A stretch of DNA of 64,000 bases from Psilocybe azurescens (Eukaryota; Basidiomycota; Agaricomycetes; Agaricales; Agrocybaceae), in NCBI GenBank assembly GCA_023853785.1, contig JAJIRX010000619.1, positions 25,529 to 89,528 of the forward strand, given 5' to 3'. The position numbers and the translations under genes are program-made. Below, one piece after another: positions 9,685 through 20,285 of the stretch; positions within the stretch are counted from its first letter, which is position 1, and each line of letters begins with the position of its first letter. The notes under the pieces were generated by a model, which was given only the letters and a program-made list of their open reading frames with translations, had not been told where the DNA came from and did no database searches.

Positions 9685-11586
9685 CTAAACATAAATCCCC
9701 ATCTCCTCTCTGCAAAACTCAACCTTTGCAGCAGGCAGAGCCTTGGTAAGAATGTCTGCAACTTGCTCATCAGTTGAAATAAATGTAGAGTCAATCATCT
9801 TGTCATTTACAGCATCATGCAGCCAGTAGAAGCGCTGGTCCAGGTGCTTCATGTGTCCATGGTGTTCAGGATTCTTGGAGATGCTGATCGCAGATTGGTT
9901 GTCAATGTGAAGAGTGGAAGGCTTATCAATGTGGTAGCCAAATTCACGCAGAATGTTGCGCATCCATGCAATCTCCTTGCCTGCTTCAACAGCTGCAATG
10001 AACTCTGCTTCAGTGGTAGAAAGCGCAACAATTCCTTGCAGTTTGCTGCTCCAGCCAATTGCACCACCAGCCATAATGGTCACATAACCACCTGTAGAGC
10101 ATCCGGTGTCTTTGCAGTCACCATGAGATGCATTGCAGTAGGTGCTGAACATGTCTAGACCCAGCTCACCAGAGTAGTGCAGCTTGTGCTCAAGCATACC
10201 CTTCAAATAGCGCAATAGATGTTTGACTGCTGCCCAGTGTTTTGGACCAGGATTGCTGTTAAAGCATGCAAGATATGCAACAACATGTGCAATGTCACTG
10301 CGGGTCATGGAGGCAAGATATTGAAGCAAACCAATGCAGCTGAGATAGGGAACATTTTGCATGAATTGCAAATCTTCATGTGACAAAGCGCTCATTTCCT
10401 TGGTAAGAACTGTGCCAGGAATCATAGGAGTCAACACAGGACTGCAATCCATCATGTAGTAGTGTTCTAGAATATCTAGAATGAACTGGCGTTGGTGTAG
10501 AGTGATTGTGCACAATTTGCAATCTCTGGTGATGCCTACACCAAGCAGGAACTCAGTCAGACCAAGATCTCTGCATTTGAAGTGTTCAGCTAACTGCTTG
10601 ACTGCTCTATCAATTGCTGCTCCGTCTTTGCAAGCTATGGTGATATCGTCGATGTAAATGGGCACAAACATGTGAACATGGCCATCAGAGTAGATGTAGA
10701 CAGATCTGTCTGCTTCAACTTGCTTGAATCCCATTTGGGTGAGTGCAGCATGCAATTTAATGTTCCATTGATGAGCTAACTACTTGAGACCATACAATGA
10801 TTTTTGGAGCCTGCAGACCTTTTTGGAGCGCCCTCATGGAATCCATCCGGCTGCCTCATGTAGATGTACTGATCCAAGTCTCCATTGGTGAGAGCAGCTG
10901 AGATATCAACAGAGTGCAGTTCTAGGTCCTCAGCAGCAGCTATAGCAAATCTGGTGTGTATCGTCGCGGGAGGGCGAGGTATAGGCGCATGGACTTCATG
11001 ATAGTTGCATCTGGGACATTGCGAGCAGCCTTGGGCAATGATTTGAGCCTTGTAGCGCTCAATTGAGCCGTCTGAATGACGTTTAATGCAAAACACCCAG
11101 CTAGAGCCAATAGCCTTTTCACCTTGTGGCAGGTCCACAATGTTCCATGTCGCGGTTTTGAAGCAAGGTGTTATATTCAGCTAGTGCTGCTTGGCTCCAA
11201 TGCTCAGAATCATCACTTCTCATGGCCTACTTGTAGTTGTGTGGGTCAGAAGTTGAAGCAGCTCCTGCAAATTGAACTTCATCCATATCATCATCTAGAG
11301 GTGGATTTGACTTGTCATCGTCCACAGCAGAAGAAGGAGCAGGTGCAACTTTCCACCATTCACTAGAGGGCTTTGGGGCTCAAGTAGAGCAGCAAGACGG
11401 CTCAATGGTGCCCTTAGGTGGACAAGGAACACGAGGAGCGCGTATTGGAGCTAGTATGGGTGCAGAGTGCGGCAGAGCATGTTCTGGGACGATTGGGATG
11501 ATTTGTGTGTTATCTGGCTGAGCTGGTGCAACTGGTAGCTGAGGAACGGCAGGAATGTTGTTGGGTCTGAGCTGAGGCTGTGGTAT
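9685..11586 (-). pseudogene. copia-1 reverse transcriptase-RNase H (pol 3' half)
   Basis: C-terminal half of a Ty1/copia polyprotein. From the 5' side on the minus strand: a proline-rich linker after integrase (11586 downward), RVT_2 start (EKAIGSSWVF near 11110), then from 10755 a clean frame with FVPIYIDDITIACKDG (YIDD active site near 10650). RNase H begins with LGLDMFSTYCNASHGDCKDT (near 10150). WSSKLQGIVALSTTEAEF and HIDNQSAISISKNPEHHGH follow, and the end is EEMGIYV at 9685. The first RNase H acid is Asn here (YCNAS; YCDAS in copia-2). Frame breaks occur near 10775 and 10960-11010. It copies element RNA in a virus-like particle in intact relatives. Confidence 0.9.
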
Positions 11587-11788
11587 CACATTTGGAGGTC
11601 TTTACACAGCCCCCATTTTTGGTCGGACTCCGTCGGTTTTCTATATTCAGAATGACAATGTTTCTGGTCTAGGACTGCTGAAATTTTCTGGTGAGATTCC
11701 GGTGAATGTCCAACAGGACTACAAGTCCAACGGACTGTCCACTGGAAGTCCAAAGGATGTCCTTTTATTATAATTTATACTAGTATAG

Positions 11789-11875
11789 AAAAAAAAGACA
11801 CAAACAAGAATTGAACTCGGGCATCAGAGAATGCTGAACACAAGTGGGATAAACCAACTGAGCCACAAAGGCTTA
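11789..11875 (-). promoter_or_regulatory. tRNA-like Pol III promoter module in element 1
   Basis: On the minus strand the A box TGGCTCAGTTGG (11854-11865) and B box GAGTTCAATTC (11808-11818) match tRNA consensus and are 35 bases apart. A T8 run follows (11789-11796), the usual Pol III stop. The T-arm has a 4-bp CGAG/stem partner in copy 3 but the acceptor arm does not pair, so it is tRNA-derived, not a working tRNA. The same module is at 63680-63760. Confidence 0.7.
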
Positions 11876-12104
11876 TGGAAAATAATAAAATTAGTTAAAT
11901 ACATAGTGATGCAGCCAAAATTCTTGGCACTGCTCGGCACGGGACAAACAACAACGTGTGCATGACATGTTGATGCCACATCAGTCCGTTGTTGATTCCA
12001 ACCCCAACCCTTTTTCCTTCCACCACCACCACCGCCTTGTTGGTCAGAGCCAGGCGAGAGCCAACCCAACATGACAGAGGATGAGAACAACCGCTGACGG
12101 CCAC

Positions 12105-12430
12105 ACCGACGAGGGACAATGGCAACGGCAACAACAAGGATGCAGACGAGGACCACGATGAGGACCGCAAGGGCAAGGGCAAGGGCAAGGGCAAGGATTT
12201 GGACCATGAGGACGACGGCTAGGACTAGGATTGCAACGGCAAGGACCAAGACACCGGCGTAGACCAGGATATGGGTGAGGACAGCGGTGAGAGCGAGGAC
12301 AAGGATGGCAGCAAGGGCAAGGACAAGGACGGCAAGGACAAGAACGGCAAGGGTGAGGACGAAAAGCGGCAAGGGCGAGGACAAGGACAGCGAGGGCAAG
12401 GACGGCAAGGACAAGGACGCAATAGTGGCT
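12105..12430. repeat. GC-rich minisatellite, left part of element 1 array
   Basis: Degenerate tandem repeats built from words such as AAGGGCAAGGACAAGGACGG. They give biased open frames (Arg/Gly/Lys/Asp or Pro/Ser/Val) on both strands. No protein function is assigned. Confidence 0.85.
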
Positions 12431-12443
12431 ACCACAGAATATC

Positions 12444-13223
12444 ATAAAATAAGGACCTATCCACAGAGCAGATTTGTTAATGGCCATGAATGAAATGAAA
12501 AGTAGGATCTCATAAATCCTGGGCCAGGCATTTCATAAATACTAGGCTGGGGATCTCATAAATTTCTGGATTGGGTATTTCATTAATTTCATAACCTTGG
12601 GATATCATTATCTAGGGATAAATTATAGTATATTTTCTTTAGACATGGGAATTGATTATGTAATACTTGTGTGTGATATCAAATTGCCTTTATTGGCTAA
12701 ATACACCTTAGCTCTCTTCAAATTATGGCCTCAAATTAAAACATTCTTTAAAATATAAGCTGTCCCCTTTCCTCTAGGATAGAAGAATAGACAAACACTT
12801 AGATTTATAGTTTTTTTACCATATATGGTAGTTCAAACTTAACAACAATCAATCCATTAAGTTATGAAAGCCTACCATAAATGATTTGATATCCACAAAG
12901 TCATGAAAGCCCAGTGAGATTGATAAGATAGTCATCCAGATATTGATAAAGATCTCCACCCTGATATTTATGAGATCCCCAGCCTGGTATTTATGAGATA
13001 GCCATCCAGATATTGATGAGATCCCCAGCCTAGTATTTATGAGATCTCCACCCTGATATTTATGAGATCCCCAGCCTGGTATTTATAAGATAGCCATCCA
13101 GATATTTATGAGATCCCCAGCCTAGTATTTATGAGATACCTGGCCCAGGATTTATGAGATCCTACTTTTCATTTCATTCATGGCCGTTAACAAATCTGCT
13201 CTGTGGATAGGTCCTTATTTTAT
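12444..13223. mobile_element. MITE-like element with 119-bp inverted repeats
   Basis: 780 bp. It starts ATAAAATAAGGACCTATCC and ends with the inverse. The inverted repeats (12444-12562 and 13105-13223) differ at only a few positions. The centre is AT-rich and has several roughly 44-bp direct repeats containing TATTTATGAGATCCCCAGCC (12950-13130). There is no coding capacity. It splits the GC-rich array of element 1, so it is the younger of the two. No clear target duplication was found; a short AT-type one cannot be excluded. Confidence 0.85.
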
Positions 13224-13239
13224 CGTGAACGTTTGCAGC

Positions 13240-13780
13240 CACCACTTGAGGACAGTGAGGGCAAGGACGGCGAGGGCAAGGACAAGGGCAGTGAGGGCAA
13301 GGACAAGGACAAGGGCAGTGAGGGCAAGGACAAGGACAACCCGCTGATGATGGCACCGACGGATACACCACGGTGACAGCAAAGGCCAGGACAACAGGGC
13401 TGACGACAACACGCGATGACAACACCAGCACATACCGCGACAGGTACAGACTGTGACAACCCATGACGAAGGCACCAACAGGTACCAGGACAGGCACAGT
13501 GGACGACGACACTGACCACGTACCACAACGGGTACAGACCGCAATGACATGTACCACCACAGCGACAGCGAGGACGACAGGGACGACCACAACATGCAAC
13601 GATGGCAGTGACACATACCACAACACGTATGGACGACACCAACAACGACACCAACGTGTACCATGGCAGGTACGGCCGACAACAACACCCGACGGCAACA
13701 CCGACACATACAACGATGGGTACGGCCGACCACGACATCAATAACATGGGGCGACGACACCACCAATGTACCCTCCGCCC
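13240..13780. repeat. GC-rich minisatellite, right part of element 1 array
   Basis: Continuation of the array beyond the MITE. It begins with GGGCAAGGACAAGGACAAGG-like units and grades into ACGACACCAACA/TACCACAACGGGTA-like units. Open frames here are repeat artefacts (Thr/Asp/Arg or Val/Cys-rich). The end abuts a poly-pyrimidine tract at 13780-13845. Confidence 0.8.
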
Positions 13781-13859
13781 CCCTTTTTCCGTTCTTTCTT
13801 TTTTCTTTTTTTGTTTCTTTTTATTATGTTTTTATTTTTTTTACCTGTATATAATCATG

Positions 13860-14484
13860 TAGTATATAGTTTTTAATATATTATATTACATTGTCACATA
13901 AATTTAAGCTAAGATTAAAGTATTCCAGTTGGAATCCAATTGGATTCCATTCCATGTGAATTTAAAGTTGGACTTAGTGAAATTCACAAAGTCAGATAAT
14001 AATGTAGTATATAGTTTTCAATATATTATATTACATTGTTACATGAATTAAAGATAAGATTGAAGTATTATCCTAGTGACCTAGCTTCCTTAATATGGCT
14101 CCCAAAGCTTCCAAGAACACTGCGACTGTCCCTAACTCCCCTCCCAAGTCTGCAATTAAACCAGTGACAGTCCACTGGACATCCACTGGACATCCACTGG
14201 ACTCCACTGGACAGAGCACTCTTGGATCTGGTCTAATTAAGTGCTGAGAGTCCACTGGAAGTCCACTGGAAGTCCAACAGAAGTCCAACGGACTGGACAG
14301 TCCGGCCAGTCCACCTGTTTTCTGTCTTGAAGTGACTTGACCAGACTTTGACCGGAATTTGGCCGGACTCTGACTGGACTGGTACCGAATTTTGTCAAGT
14401 CCAATGGACTGTCCATTGGAATTGGCTGGGTCTGGTGAAAGTCTGTTGGAGTCCAACGGAATATGGGGGCACTGTAAAGTACAC
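13860..14484. repeat. Element 1 sub-terminal part: AT block, palindrome, GTCCA repeats
   Basis: The AT-rich block holds two similar copies of a segment ending in ATATTATATTACATTGT, and a palindrome GGAATCCAATTGGATTCC (13930-13947). From 14170 a dense set of GGACATCCACTGGA/AGTCCACTGG words runs to the right end. A 51-codon plus-strand frame from ATG 14096 (MAPKASKNTATVP..) is conserved as the inverse at 61722 in element 3. Its C half is made of the repeat, so coding status is doubtful. Confidence 0.65.
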
Positions 14485-14493
14485 CACATTTGG

Positions 14494-15723
14494 GTTGTTT
14501 GGCACAATTTCGGGCTCAGGAGCAAAGATGACATCCCCCCCTGAATCTGGTACATCTGGGAAGGTCACAGGAGTGCCAACAGGCATCAGGCTCACTGGAG
14601 ATGTCCATTTGAGGCCTGGAAAGCTCCTTTCATTGAACATAGTTCTTTCTGAGATAATGAACTTCTTAGTGACTGGATTGTAAAACTGCCAACCCTTGTA
14701 CCCAGATGGATACCCAACAAAGACACACTTCTCTGTGTGCGATTGCAGCAATTTGCGCTTGTCTCGCTGTATATAGACATATGCAGTGCACCCAAAAACC
14801 CAGAAATGGCTAATATCAGGTTTCTTCTTGTACCAAGCAGTATAGGGTGTTGTAGCTGGCAGAGGTGCAGTTGGGAGCCGATTCCAGACATGGATATAAG
14901 CAGAGACAGCCAGGACCCAAAACAATGCAGGTAGATTGGATTCATCTAACATAGCAGTAGCATGGTCAGAAATGGTGCGATTTGCACACTCTGCAACTCC
15001 ATTCTGCTGGGGCCTGTTCCTGGTGCTGTGACATTGTACAATGCCGCACTGATCAGTGAATTTGATGAAAGCAGCTGACATATATTCCCCAGCCTTGTCA
15101 TCTTGAATAGCCTTGATTTTAGTGTTCAGCTGGTTCTCTGCATACACTTTGAACGTCTTAAAAGCCTCAAAAGCATCGCTCTTTGCTTTAAGAACAGTAC
15201 AGCATGCAGCTTGGTACAGTCATCAAGGAAAGTGATCCAATAGCGATATCCCTCTGGACTAGCAACAGGGAGAGGTCCATGAAGGTCAGAATGGATGAGC
15301 TCAAGTGGTTCAAGTGATTCTCTTGTGGAGCTGGGAAATGGTGCAGATGTCATTTTGCCTGCCAGACATGCCTCGCAAATCAGATCGGGCTGATCTTTGG
15401 AGGTAACAATGAGACCAAATACGAGATCGCCATGTATCAATTGCTTGATTGTAGCATGACTGTGGTGTGCACAGCGATGATGCCAAAGATTGATGTCCAT
15501 TGGGAGAGTTGAAGCTGCACTTGCACATTTGGAAATTGGCTCAGTGGATGCATTTAGAATGCCACAATTTTGCGAGGTGACTGTAGCCATGAAGAGTGTT
15601 GTGCTGTCATATTTAAAGAGCATGGTGGTCTCATTCACTTCCATGTGGATGCCTTTGTGTTTGGTAAGGTATAAACAAGCCAATAGATTGTTGCGGAGTA
15701 GGGGAACATGCCAATTCATCTCA
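14494..15723 (-). pseudogene. copia-1 GAG-pre-integrase and integrase
   Basis: Upstream half of the copia-1 polyprotein. From 15723 on the minus strand: the region after protease (LHVPLLRNNLLACLYLTKHK), the zinc-binding HHCC domain (LWHHRCAHHSHATIKQL then LICEACLAGK, about 15490-15350), and the DDE integrase core with Asp in LIHSDLHGP (near 15290), Asp in IQDDKAGEY (near 15105) and Glu in NGVAECANR (near 14990). The C-terminal FVGYPSGYKGWQF box follows near 14690. A frameshift near 15150-15190 separates the two Asp-containing parts. It joins RT across element 1. Gag and protease are missing because the 5' side ends at a LINE fragment. Confidence 0.88.
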
Positions 15724-16417
15724 CATTGACCTTCATTTGTCCCCCATGGGGGCATCCCTGGCTCAAGTGTTGGTGGACTTCACCCATGAGACCTTCAATG
15801 GGGACTTGGGTACTACTCCCACTCCCGATAACATCCTCCCAATCTGTGCGGTTGCGGAGTTATTCACTGCAGAAGACGACACTATTCAAAGGCCACTGGT
15901 CCTCGGTCACGCTTCCCAGACCCTCTCCACGTCTCCTCCCCCCCCCCGCTTGGTCTGACCATGGTGGTGCTGGCGATGACAACATTGTTATGACCCCGCT
16001 GAGCCTGTTTGTTTCTCTCGTAGAAGCGCTCAGGCCAGGCCCCCTATCTGAGCACAGCAGGATAAAGGGAAAGGTCGGGCTGACAAGCCTGCCTCTACCC
16101 CTGCTCCCCCTCAACCCTGCCCACTGGCCAAGAAGCCAGTGGTGCCTAACCAGAGGCTCCCCCAGTGCCTCCCTCCTCCACCCGCCCCATGCACTCGGCC
16201 CCACGTTCCTACGCAGATGCCGCTTGCAAGAAGGCACCTGTTCAGCAGCCAGCTCTGCCAGCTGCTCCTCCTTCCAGATCCGCCTCCTGCAAGGGCAGGA
16301 GGATCCCAGAATACACCTCACATGGGCCTTCTAGGCGCCAGATGCTTATTGATGTGGGAGATCATGCAAAAGATGCTAATCTTGCCATCCTGTTCAAGGA
16401 TCTGTCTTCGGACATCC
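15724..16417 (+). pseudogene. LINE ORF1 fragment between two copia pieces
   Basis: Plus-strand copy of part of LINE ORF1. It starts at the segment encoding LHSSPMGASLAQ (near 15730) and ends at KDLSSDIL (near 16412). Two frame changes lie inside. At 16417 it passes in frame into a copia RNase H domain, giving an open frame over 16165-16896. It has no LINE 3' end, so this is a rearranged scrap, not a normal retroposed copy. Confidence 0.8.
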
Positions 16418-16896
16418 TGGGTCTAGACATGTTCAGCACCTACTGCAATGCATCTCATGGCGACTGCAAAGACACCAGATGCTCTACAGGTGGTTATGTG
16501 ACCATTATGGCTGGTGGTGCAGTTGGCTGGAGCAGTAAACTGCAAGGAATTGTTGTGCTTTCTACCACTGAAGCAGAGTTCATTGCAGCTGTTGAAGCAG
16601 GCAAGGAGATTGCATGGATGCGCAACATTCTGCGTGAATTTGGCTACCACATTGATAAGCCTTCCACTCTTCACATTGACAACCAATCTGCGATCAGCAT
16701 CTCCAAGAATCCTGAACACCATGGACACATGAAGCACCTGGACCAGCGCTTCTACTGGCTGCATGATGCTGTAAATGACAAGATGATTGACTCTACATTT
16801 ATTTCAACTGATGAGCAAGTTGCAGACATTCTTACCAAGGCTCTGCCTGCTGCAAAGGTTGAGTTTTGCAGAGAGGAGATGGGGATTTATGTCTAG
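16418..16896 (+). pseudogene. copia RNase H fragment (plus strand)
   Basis: Encodes the RNase H end of the copia polyprotein, from GLDMFSTYCNASHGD to EEMGIYV-stop, over 90% alike to copia-1 by eye. The first catalytic Asp is Asn (YCNAS). A purine run ATCATGGGGGA (polypurine tract) and the 3' LTR follow. Confidence 0.88.
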
Positions 16897-16945
16897 AGTA
16901 TATTTCATTCTTTTTATTTTCTGAGACTGTTCAGATCATGGGGGA

Positions 16946-17139
16946 TGTTAGAATTGATATTTCAGACTCAGACTGATGGAATAACATGACAGACACCTAT
17001 GTAGCTGTAGTACACCGCTTGAACTCCTTAGTTACTCACTTTGGACTTCAGGCCTCATTGCCACTCTGTCTGATACAGTGTGACCACGAAACTCGGACCA
17101 CAGCTGTCTCGCACGTTTCCGAACTCACCACCTTCAACA
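16946..17139 (+). repeat. copia 3' LTR, short form (194 bp)
   Basis: Begins TGTTAGAATTGATATTTCAG after the polypurine tract and ends TTCAACA. Relative to the 252-bp LTR at 33888-34139 it lacks one of two tandem boxes containing AGTTACTCACTTTGGACTTC. No intact flanking duplication was seen, because the right side joins another copia scrap directly. Confidence 0.85.
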
Positions 17140-17140
17140 G

Positions 17141-17634
17141 CTTCATGTGTCCATGGTGTTCAGAATTCTTGGAAACACTGATAGATGACTGATTGTCCAT
17201 ATGCAAAACAGACGACTCAATAAGGGTGTGGCCAAACTCATGTAAGATATTGCACATCCATGCAATCTCTTTACCTGCCTCAACTGCAGCAATATACTCT
17301 GCTTCAGTTGTACACAAGGTAACCACAGTTTGAAGTTTGCTAGACCACCCAATAGCTCCTCCAGCAAGTAATGTCAAATACCCACTTGTAAAGCGGCCAG
17401 TGTCCACACAATCACCATGAGCTGCATCAGTGTAGGTAATGAAGTTGTCTTGACCAACAGCACCAGAATAGGTGAGTTTCAAATCCAATGTGCCTCTAAG
17501 GTATCTGAACAGATGCTTGACAGCAGCACAGTGTTTAGGATCAGGATTAGAGTTAAAGTGTGCCAAATAGAACACAGTATAAGCAATGTCAAGCCGGGTC
17601 ATAGTAGCAAAGTACTGCAAAGAACCAACTGCAT
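17141..17634 (-). pseudogene. copia RNase H fragment, divergent subfamily
   Basis: The minus strand encodes LQYFATMTRLDIAYTVFYLA, then DNFITYTDAAHGDCVDTGR, GWSSKLQTVVTLCTTEAEYI and LHMDNQSSISVSKNSEHHGH. This is the same domain as copia-1 but clearly another subfamily, and it keeps the catalytic Asp (TYTDAAHGD). It is cut on the left by the LTR end at 17139 and on the right by the LINE B poly-A. Confidence 0.85.
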
Positions 17635-17832
17635 TTTTTTTTTTTTTTTTTTTCAAATCATCAATTTGTATACCGGTGCACAAAAGCAGTCCGGTTGCTA
17701 AGTACAAATGCCCGACCAGGTAACTACTAAGAAACTGTTCGCCCGAAACTACTAAGAGTCCGTTGGAAACACTGAAGCCTACGATAAATGATCGTGCTGA
17801 ACACATAACAGGGTAGCTACTGTGGGGATATA

Positions 17833-19435
17833 CAGTAGCTCAAAAAACTGTCCCAATGTTTGGCACTTTCTCACTAATTGTTTAATAACTTGGGAAATAA
17901 ATTATGTAAAAGTCTGAAAATATTATATGTTATAGTTTAACATGTGACTAACATATTTCTCACCAAGGTCACATGATTTTAACAAAAACTGATTAAGTAA
18001 TGGAATTTACAAAATAATAAAACATTGGGACAGTTTTTTGACTCTCTATCTAGTACTTAGTATGGCCTCCCTTTGCCTTGATAACAGCCTCCATTCTCCT
18101 TGGCATGCTTTCTATAAGCCTTTGGCATGTTTCTGAAGGTATTTCAGTCCATTCCTTTGCCAATCTCTCCCACAATTCAAATGCTCCTTTGGGTGGTGTC
18201 TCGTAGGTGTTCATTTGCCTTTTGAGGTAAACCCAAAGGTGTTCAATGGGGTTGAGATTAGGGGATTGGGGTGGCCACTCCATAACTTCAACATCATTGG
18301 CCAAAAACCATTCTTGAGCTTTTTTTGGAGGTGTGTTTGGGGTCATTATCCTGCTGAAAAATCCTTTTCCCCTCTGCCATCTCCAAGTTGTCAGAGCTTT
18401 CATCCACCCCATGCTCCAAAATTTCACAGTATTGGTCTGCATTCATCTTCCCTCAACCTCAGTGAGTGTTCCAACACCATTCCACCCCATACAACCCCAT
18501 ACCATGAGATTGTTGCCCCCTCCATGCTTGACAGTTGGTGATGTTGTTCTATCTGAGATTGCTTCACCCTTGGGTTTCCATGTATAGACCCTTCCATCTG
18601 AGCCAATCCTGTTGATTTTTGTTTCATCTGACCAGAGTACTCTTTTCCAATCCTCCACAGTCCAGCCAACATGATTCTGGGCAAATTTTAGGCGTTTTTG
18701 ATGGTGGATAGCCTTGAGGAGGGGCCGTTTTGATTAACAACAGAGCGGAAGTTGTTTTCGTTGAGGGCATTTCTGACTGTTTGGGCACAAACAGGAGAGG
18801 GAATAGCATCATTGATGAAGTGTGTTGCCTGGACAGCATTGTCCAGCTTTCCTGTTTTGATTTGACGAAAAAGGACCTGTTTATCCTTGGGAGTAAGCTT
18901 GGAGGGATGTCCACCTTTGTTGTTTTGAGGGTTTTCTTTGTTGGCATCCACTTCCCTCTTGATTCTTCCAACAGTAGACTTTCCCAAAGCAGTTTTAGAC
19001 TCTATTTGACAAAGAGAATAGCCCTCTTCAAGAAGATTGAGGACAGAATTGTACTGAGAAGGTGTTGCAGGCTTCATGATGTGGTGGTTAAAGAGAAAGA
19101 TGGTTGAACTTGAATTCAACATTGCAAATGTGTACAAATAGTGTCATATGACCTTGTTTAATTTTCTCACAATTTATACAAAGCAATTTGGCTTTCTACA
19201 AGCATGTAAAGCTATTATTTTATAGGGTCAAAAAACTGTCCCAATGTTTTATTATTTTGTAAATTCCATTACTTAATCAGTTTTTGTTAAAATCATGTGA
19301 CCTTGGTGAGAAATACGTTAGTCACATGTTAAACTATAACATATAATATTTTCAGACTTTTACATAATTTATTTCACAAGTTATTAAACAATTAGTGAGA
19401 AAGTGCCAAACATTGGGACAGTTTTTGAGCTACTG
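17833..19435 (-). mobile_element. Tc1/mariner element 2, flanked by TA
   Basis: 1,603 bp, flanked by TA at 17831-17832 and 19436-19437, with the same long inverted repeats as element 1. The split LINE 3'UTR reads GTTGGCG..TATCCCCACAG across the site, as in LINE D at 48878-48897 (GTTGGCGTTACATCCCCACAG). The transposase is on the minus strand. Confidence 0.95.
18050..19077 (-). pseudogene. Tc1-family DD34E transposase, copy 2
   Basis: The start is taken at ATG 19077 (MKPATPSQYNSV), matching copy 1, because the upstream in-frame codons are in the inverted-repeat-proximal leader. Helix-turn-helix DNA-binding region up to about residue 90, then WSDETK (near 18630), the second Asp region (near 18350, reading RIMTPNTPPKKAQ with the frame displaced) and NPIEHLWVYLKRQ (near 18240). 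The end is KGGHTKY-stop. Frame breaks lie near 18690-18720, 18455 and 18370, where copy 1 still reads QQDNDPKHTS. It is better preserved than copy 1 at both ends but still non-functional. Confidence 0.85.
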
Positions 19436-19845
19436 TAACGCCAACCTTGATGCAAAGTAGGAAGCAATGAAATGAACCTATCTACAAAGAACAACCTTGT
19501 GGTATATAGATTAGGAGTGACCCTAGCCTTAGGAAGCCTGGGGTGGAGCGGAGGCAACACCAACAGAAGATAACTAACAAGGGCATGGGGAGCCATAGTC
19601 CAGCAGCCAAGACTAGCGGTACCAGATCTCCCTAGTTCCCACATACTCAACGCTGTTCATAACGCTGCCTAGGTCCTGAGCGGGGTAGGTGAGTTGAACA
19701 CCGAAACCAGTAGCAAGCCCAAGTCCTGCCGAAACGGCCCTTCCCCAGGAATTCTCAAACAACCGCAAGCCAGGTGGATAATTGGCCCATGCCGATCAAA
19801 ACTGCCGAACAAGGACTCCCCACACAATGCCCAACGTCAGTTGAG

Positions 19846-20250
19846 TCAGCCGACACCGGTGGGAGCTGAGCGGAAGGCGAACACTTTTGGGTTCATCTCC
19901 AAAAATGAGTGAAGGTAGCACAACGTAGTCGGCTGCCTAAGCTCACATGCCTTGGGAGGACTATAAGTCTTCTTGCAAGTGAGGATATGCATGCAGGTTT
20001 CCCAGGGACACCCACACGGGCAGGATGTTTCATCATCGTTGAGATTGAATCGGGAATAATAAGACCCGATGGGCGCATGGTTCAGAATACACCTACACAT
20101 GCGTGCGTAGAGCTGTGGAGAGCTCATGTTCACAAAATGAACCCAGGGGTTGTCTTTGCCCCCAGGCTGTGCGACCGCCCCATCGACAGTCTTGAGGTGG
20201 AGAAAGTTCTGACCTCAATATTTGGGGTCCTGGAACATGACATTCCAGGA
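19846..20250 (-). pseudogene. LINE copy B ORF2 C-terminal zinc finger
   Basis: The minus strand reads LNHAPIGSYYSRFNLNDDET, then CPCGCPWETCMHILTC, then KACELRQPTTLCYLHSFLEM. This is the Cys/His cluster at the end of many fungal LINE ORF2 proteins, and it is the clearest copy in the window. It ends near 19846. A frame break separates it from RNase H. Confidence 0.75.
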
Positions 20251-20285
20251 AGCGCCTCGAGAGGGCAGCCTGCATGTGCAAGCTG

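Larger units (their letters stand above)
11596..14484 (-). mobile_element. Non-autonomous inverted-repeat element 1 (GTCCA type) with nested MITE
   Basis: It interrupts copia-1 between integrase and RT. The target duplication CACATTTGG is at 11587-11595 and 14485-14493; host codons reading PNNPNV then IPQP join across it. The right end (minus strand) is GTGTACTTTACAGTGCCCCC; the left end is a diverged copy (GTCTTTACACAGCCCCC). Inside, from the right end on the minus strand: GGACTCC/GTCCA-type repeats, a small basic ORF region, AT-rich sequence with a palindrome, GC-rich coding-like arrays split by a MITE, a conserved block, a tRNA-like module, and the left end. No transposase gene is present. 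Element 3 (61312 onward) has the same order. Length without the MITE is about 2.1 kb. Confidence 0.85.

Noticed and set aside
11824..12435. Hydrophobic Leu/Val/Ala-rich minus frame resembling a membrane protein
   Set aside because: It is the reverse reading of the AAGGACAAGG array; the hydrophobicity comes from repeat composition.
13174..13766. Cys/Val/His-rich overlapping frames resembling small cysteine-rich proteins
   Set aside because: Three overlapping frames of the same array plus the MITE end; no conserved spacing.
14096..14251. 51-codon frame MAPKASKNTATVP.. as a real gene
   Set aside because: Conserved between elements 1 and 3, but its second half is the GTCCA-type repeat; recorded within the repeat feature, not as a CDS.
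9685..16896. One intact copia element
   Set aside because: The plus RNase H/LTR at 16418-17139 and the minus body at 9685-15723 are opposite in strand, so they are separate copies.
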